Assembly (NCBI RefSeq): GCF_030253575.1
Contig: NC_080563.1
Span: 20,271,001 to 20,335,000, forward strand
Direction: 5' to 3'
DNA: 64,000 nt
From: Rhododendron vialii
Lineage: Eukaryota; Streptophyta; Magnoliopsida; Ericales; Ericaceae
Positions 59,275 through 64,000 of this stretch are shown here, piece after piece; the first letter of the stretch is position 1; every line of letters begins with the position of its first letter. The notes beneath the pieces were generated by a model, which was given only the letters and a program-made list of their open reading frames with translations, was not told the DNA's origin and did no database searches. The position numbers and the translations under genes were made by a program.

Positions 59275-59761
59275 AGTAGGCACAACAGTAGCAACGCATG
59301 CAATGGAAACTACCTTTACTCCTGCACGAACTCCCTCTGCGAATTACAGAAACACCATCCAATCACAAACCATGATCTTCAAGAAATGATGCTTCCAAAA
59401 TAATTGCAATAATCCAAATGGAAAACACAAAGTAAACAACGGACCCTGAGCGAATATACCAACCCAGTATCCAAAAGATTGGAGTTATCAGTTACAATTG
59501 GTTTAGAAGCATGATCTGATATGGTTAAAACTTAAAAGCATCCCCTTTAACCATTTTTTAGGAAAGACAACTTCCACTCATTCTTAAACCTTTCAAAATT
59601 TACGACCATCTAGAATTTGATGGAAATTTGGCTTATGCTTGCGTTGATGAACGGTTTGGTTCTGTGATGAAAGCTACGTTTATATTCATAGGTTTGGGGT
59701 TGAAAAATCTGTGTTCACTTCTTCTCTTGTTCGCCTGAACATACCATCCAAGGGATAAAGC

Positions 59762-60022
59762 TTGATTCTGTCTTCTCCCTTCCCAGGAGAAGAACTGCAA
59801 ATAAGCAAACTGTTAGCGTCGACCATCTGTACTCCAGCTGGAGGCACTCCGATGCCAAAGTCAGGCCTTACTCAAGATGGTAGAAAGTACACTAGACTCG
59901 GAGATCTAGGTGGCAACCCCAGATATCGCAACATTAAGAGGTTGGTAGGGGGCGGGCCTAAAGGCAAGAGCATGGTCCTGCCATTGATCATGGGTCAACG
60001 ACAAAAGAAAGAAGTCAAATAG
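59762..60022 (+). other. Unrecognised 86-codon open frame
   Basis: The frame contains glycine- and basic-rich sequence (GRKYTRLGDLGGNPRYRNIK, then RLVGGGPKGKSM). It is preceded by a pyrimidine-rich tract ending ccttcccag at 59781-59789, which could be an acceptor. I do not recognise the protein in either orientation. It lies 120 bp upstream of a plastid tRNA-like remnant, so an organelle insert is possible. Confidence 0.25.
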
Positions 60023-60145
60023 GTTGTTCCTCCGTGTCCAACTAATTGCGTAAGTATACGAAAGTTGCTTTCGCGAGCTATATTTGAGATTCCTTAAGTC
60101 ACTTTTTTCTTGAATTCAAAAAAAAAAGAGTCATGCTCTTTAAAC

Positions 60146-60206
60146 GCCCTAAGAAATAGGCTTGAAATAGGCTTTCAAGTCATCGGTTCAAATCCAATAA
60201 AGGGCT
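60146..60206 (+). pseudogene. tRNA-Thr-like remnant, perhaps plastid-derived
   Basis: The last 30 bases (aagtcatcggttcaaatcca then ataaagggct) closely resemble the T-arm and acceptor end of plastid trnT-GGU as I remember it, and gccct at the start can pair with agggc. The D-arm and anticodon arm are not recognisable and the total is only 61 bases. Confidence 0.35.
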
Positions 60207-60662
60207 TTTTTCTTTTTTTCGGTATACCGCTTTGCAATAGTGTAGCTTTCTAGGGTTTATGGCATATCTTTTATGGAGAGATTGTACTTGAGCACCAAAC
60301 TATGAAGCACGAATACTCCAAAACTATTGGCGCAAGAGTACCGTGTATACTGGTATGGTTCTGGTATGCAAGAATACGTACCCAGTACGTCAAATCCCTA
60401 TCAGGTACGTTTTGGTATCTGAGTATGGCACCAGTACACCATGCAAGGATGGAGCCAGAGAGGGACTAGTGGTGACGGCCGCCAAGACAAGAATTTTAGA
60501 AAATACAGTTATTATATGTATAAAAAAAATCATCTCCCATCTATAAAGACCCGCCACCGTTAGATTTTTTTTCATTTTTTTTTTGCTATATACTAGTCCT
60601 TGATCCTCTAAAAAAAAGTCCAAGAAAGGAGACCCAAAAAAGTATTCCAAAACTACATTCAC

Positions 60663-61258
60663 GGCCCGTTTAGATGGAGGATATGATTTTGGATGGATAT
60701 AGAAGGAGGGTGGATATGTAAGGAGGGTGGACCCACCTCTTAAGAAGAGTGGATTTGTAATTTAGTGTTTGGATGATTTTTTTGGAAGAGGGATTTGGAG
60801 GGTGGATAAGATGTGAAATGACTTTATTGCCCTCATTTTATTAATTTAATGGGTAATATAGGTTAATTTAATTAAAACTAAAATAAATACATATTTATTT
60901 AAAAAATTGGATAAAAATAAATCAATTTAGGTAATTCATGTTTAAACCTTAATTTTTTTTTTGAAAGAAAAACGGATTAAAAGATAAAAAAATTTGTAAA
61001 ATAATTCAATTATTATGAAACTTATATGAAAAAACAGATTTCATTTTTTTTTTTTTTAAATCTTCATAGTTGAATGGGAGGTAAATGGTTGTTGGATCGT
61101 GTGAGTGGTAGTATAACCGTGTGAGTAGTAGGTTCAACAAACCAACATATACAAAAAATTTCTATAAATAGATTTCATTGTTTTCTTCATCTAATTCCAA
61201 ATATCATCCCCATTTTAATTTTTAGTTTGATATTCTCGTTTTTTTTGTTTTCATTTCA
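60663..61258. other. Upstream region resembling a DNA transposon end
   Basis: It starts with cggcccgtttagatggagga, the style of a PIF/Harbinger or related terminus, and leads to the Myb/SANT-like frame. The matching inverted end was not found in the window. Confidence 0.35.
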
Positions 61259-61740
61259 ATGGCACGTCGGGAGTGGAGCGAGGACGAGACGTTGTTAGAA
61301 CATCTTAAGAGCCTGGTAGATGGGGGAGTTTGGCAAAATGAGAACGGATGGTTCATACCGGCATCCTTCGTAGTTTTGGAAACTCAAATGCGAGCTTCTT
61401 TTTCCCAAGGTGGTATTACAAAATTTCATATCGAGGCAAAAATGAAGTATTGGAAGGCAACTTGTTTCCGACTACAAGACCTGCTTCAGATTTCCGGATT
61501 TGGTTGGAATGAAAATGAAAACAGACTGGCGGTGGAGAATGAGGTTTGGAATGAATTTGTCAAAGTAAGTACTTTTGTTTTTAATGAACATTTATATACT
61601 CTTATTTATGAATAATTTGTCATATTTTTCATGTGTTATATTTGTAGGTGAATTGACAATTTAGAAACATGAGGGACATGCAATTCCCCATGTTTAATTG
61701 ATGGAGTCATTGCTTCGTACGTTTCAGAGGTTGACGTTGA
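61259..61740 (+). pseudogene. Myb/SANT-like (PF12776-type) N-terminal fragment
   Basis: The coding exon 61259-61564 opens MARREWSEDETLLEHLKSLV and contains KMKYWKATC and SGFGWNENENRLAVENEVWN, the layout of plant Myb/SANT-like domains (Myb_DNA-bind_3). A gtaagt donor follows. After the next acceptor (tttgtag, near 61647) the expected continuation is visible (QFRNMRDMQFPMFN) but is cut by TGA after two codons. Such proteins occur as host genes and as ORF1 of PIF/Harbinger elements, which they help bind DNA. This copy is broken. Confidence 0.7.
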
Positions 61741-62804
61741 ATACTTGAAGAAGATCGTAGTTTGAATAAATGTTTGAAAAATAAATTTGTTGCTTTTTAC
61801 CCTTGTAAGGTATCTCAAGTAGTCTCGATTTATTTGAGATTATAAGCTTGTGTTCAAAATGCAATCTTGAAAATAAATGTTGGACTAGTTTCAATCTTGT
61901 CATATTTAACGATAAAGACAAATCAGAAAGAGAAAAAATAGCAAGACCAACACTTAACAAGCTTTATTATAATGCAAAATCTTATGACAGTGTACACAAT
62001 CAACAAGGTTTAATTGATATTACAAATTTGAATTATACAAGAATTAAACTTTTCTAATTTCTCTCATACACTATGAATCCTAAAATCAGTAGAAACACCA
62101 ACTGATTTGAAATGCAATTCAAATCAGCAAGCCCAGCAAAAAATTCTATGGTCTTCATTTTCATGAAATTGAAACCGCTTCATGGCATCAATGCTTGATT
62201 TTTTTGGCTCAGATATTTTATTTAGCAGCACATTGAACACTTATTTGGCTACAACTTATGTTGCTGAATGATTTTTAACCATTGACCCTCATAAGTTGTC
62301 TCGCCAAGACGAGTGTTTCGTCCTTAAATTTGTAATATCATCATAGCCATCGAAATGATCATTATTGCTCTTAAAAGGAAATAAATAAAACCAACCATCA
62401 ACCAACCAACAACTCATCAACCAAAACCTACACCAAAACTGTACCAATCCAGCAATGAAACCAGCCACAAGCCACTAGCAAAATTGCCAACAAACCAGCC
62501 AAGACACAACACCAAAACAACCTTATTCATCATCATAGCCCTCAAACAAAAAATCAGCAACAAAACCAACCAAAAACCAATAAAAAATTGTCCAAAAAAC
62601 CAGGAAATAGCAGCCCAGAAAACTAGCAAAAAGCATCCCAGAAAACCAGCAGAAAACAACCCAAAAACTGTCCAGTGACCAGCAGTAAAACTAGCCACGA
62701 ACCACCACCAAAACTGCCAACAAAACTTGTCACAACCTAGCCACAATACAACAAAAACCAATAGAAAACAGCCCATAATACCAGCCCACAAACTGTCCAG
62801 TTAC

Positions 62805-62846
<42 letters not shown>

Positions 62847-63697
62847 CACACACACACACAATCCAGTGACTGGCAAAACCCATAAATGGGACTGCAACTT
62901 GCACACTGGATAGCAGAAACATATTTGAGATGTACACCAACATTTCAGAATGCATCAAGAGGAAACTTATGCCATTTGGCTCAAAAAAATATCATCATAG
63001 CCACCTGCAAAGATAGCAAGAAAGCAAGGACAATCAACAAAAACCTGCATGAAAAATGTCAAGTAACCAGCAATAAAACCAGCCACAAACCACGACCACA
63101 AACCAGCAGAAAATAGGCTATAAAACCAGCAGAAATCTACACAAAATAGCCCATAAAATAGCACACAAACTGTCCAATGACCAACACACATACACACACA
63201 ATTTGGCGACCGGCAAAACCCATAAATGGGACTGTAACTTGCTCACTGGATAGCAGAAACATATTTGACATGTTGAACCAAATTTGGCTCAGGTAACAAT
63301 ACATCATAGCCATCAATAAATGCCAACATATCCACCTGTGATTGAAACAATAATAAATGTCATGCATGTGATTAAAGAGATGCAGATTCATAATTGCCAA
63401 AAGGAGTACGAACATATACAAGTTTTGTCACAATTGTCATAGCATCATCATTGCCCTACAAAATACATCATCATTGTGGGCCTAACATTTGCTCTATTCG
63501 TAAATCAACATCGTTGCCCTATAATGTACCAATTACATGCAATTAAAAGATCGTAGTACAAAAAGGAGTTACAACCTCCATAAAGACAGTTTTCAAAAGA
63601 CATAATCCCTTCACAAAATCTAGTTTTTAAGAGATTACTAGAATTCACAAAAAGAAGGAATGACATCCTCCACAAATGGCCCATAAACTTCCCCTAC
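61741..63697. repeat. Repeat-rich, gene-poor stretch with (CA)n and a ~340-bp partial duplication
   Basis: The phrase ggcaaaacccataaatggga and ctggatagcagaaacatatt recur at 62872-62930 and 63210-63270, each preceded by CA repeats. Many accagcaaaaa-like units fill 62400-63150. No gene is supported; long frames follow the low-complexity sequence. Confidence 0.7.
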
Positions 63698-64000
63698 TTA
63701 GTCTTTCCCATAAAACTTCCCCGCCAATACCAACTCCACCCATCTTTGTTTGCGATCAGCGGGTATGCCAGAGAACGTGTCCACCCTATCTTCCTCCTTG
63801 ATGATGATGGCGTTGACGATATACCTATCATTCTCATCCATGTCCAGCTTGAGCAACTTGTCAAACACCCTCTCCCTTCTGGAAGATAGTTGCTTGTCAT
63901 AGCCTATGGCATCCGCGATCTTCTCCATTATCGTAGCGCTTTGACTTAAGTAATTCCCCAATGCCTCAGATATGGCCACATCTTTTTTGGCCTTTTTCTT
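63698..64000 (-). CDS. Myb/SANT-like or Harbinger ORF1-type C-terminal fragment (runs off window)
   Basis: The reverse-strand frame is open to the window edge and ends at 63698. Upstream residues are basic (KKKAKKD, perhaps a nuclear signal), then AISEALGNYLSQSATIMEKI and a tail with KLDMDENDRYIVNAIIIKEE and FSGIPADRKQRWVELVLAGK. This matches the C-terminal layout of plant Myb/SANT-like proteins by memory. It is on the opposite strand from the fragment at 61259, so it is a separate copy. Confidence 0.55.
   Translation of the reverse strand, partial: KKKAKKDVAISEALGNYLSQSATIMEKIADAIGYDKQLSSRRERVFDKLLKLDMDENDRYIVNAIIIKEEDRVDTFSGIPADRKQRWVELVLAGKFYGKD

Larger units (their letters stand above)
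41282..59336 (-). pseudogene. Early nodulin-93-like copy B, decayed and split by a retrotransposon
   Basis: Recognisable exons on the reverse strand are exon 2 at 59275-59336 (EGVRAGVKVVSIACVATVVP), exon 3 at 55958-56033 (VAVRVLPWAKANLNYTAQAL), and exon 4 at 53186-53253 continuing after the retrotransposon at 41282-41307. Exons 2 and 3 have exactly the lengths of copy A (62 and 76 bp) and are open. Exon 1 was not found. Intron 2 begins AT instead of GT and ends AA instead of AG. The retrotransposon entered exon 4 so that the last codons and TGA are now 11.9 kb away; reading on into the LTR adds 18 other codons to a stop at 53126-53128. Most likely a pseudogene. Confidence 0.85.

Noticed and set aside
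56033..59275. U12-type AT-AC intron in ENOD93 copy B
   Set aside because: The donor atatgt lacks the U12 ATATCCTT consensus, and using the nearest upstream AC as acceptor breaks the reading frame.
59337..59760. Exon 1 of ENOD93 copy B
   Set aside because: A possible donor near 59450 was tested by eye, but no in-frame ATG or similarity to copy A exon 1 was found.
62417..63421. Reverse-strand frames rich in W, F, C and V
   Set aside because: They are translations of accagcaaaa and (CA)n low-complexity DNA.

Overview
This is nuclear DNA from a flowering plant, almost certainly a eudicot. It is AT-rich, has spliced plant genes with long introns, and contains plant families of LINE, SINE, Stowaway, hAT and Ty3/Tat elements. 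The species cannot be fixed from the sequence alone.

Layout. 1-2018 is the 3' part of an L1-type LINE. 6508-10053 (+) is a complete nine-exon Aurora kinase gene, followed by a 202-bp tandem array. 11914-29259 (-) is a complete 13-exon ATP-dependent 6-phosphofructokinase gene of the plant PFK3 type. Its introns hold a LINE with target-site duplication, two SINEs with (TTG)n tails, a tRNA-type SINE, MITEs and tandem duplications. 34037-40026 (-) is an intact four-exon early nodulin-93 (ENOD93)-like gene. Its last intron holds a foldback MITE inside a short tandem repeat, and a Helitron-like cluster carrying a rearranged, intron-containing copy of part of the Aurora gene. 41282-59336 (-) is a second, decayed ENOD93-like copy. 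Its last exon is split by an 11.9-kb Ty3/Tat LTR retrotransposon, both splice sites of one intron are mutated, and a solo LTR with an internal 35-bp minisatellite sits in that intron. The window ends in fragments of Myb/SANT-like genes of the kind linked to PIF/Harbinger elements.

The host genes are not an operon-like unit. Aurora serves mitosis, PFK serves glycolysis, and ENOD93 is a small membrane protein. Their shared story is structural: transposons account for most intron length and created the second ENOD93 remnant and the Aurora fragment. I found no evidence for a wholly new biological system. The strongest unusual items are the Helitron-like capture of Aurora, the spliced antisense gene inside the retrotransposon, and the coupled GT-AG to AT-AA change in the second ENOD93 copy.
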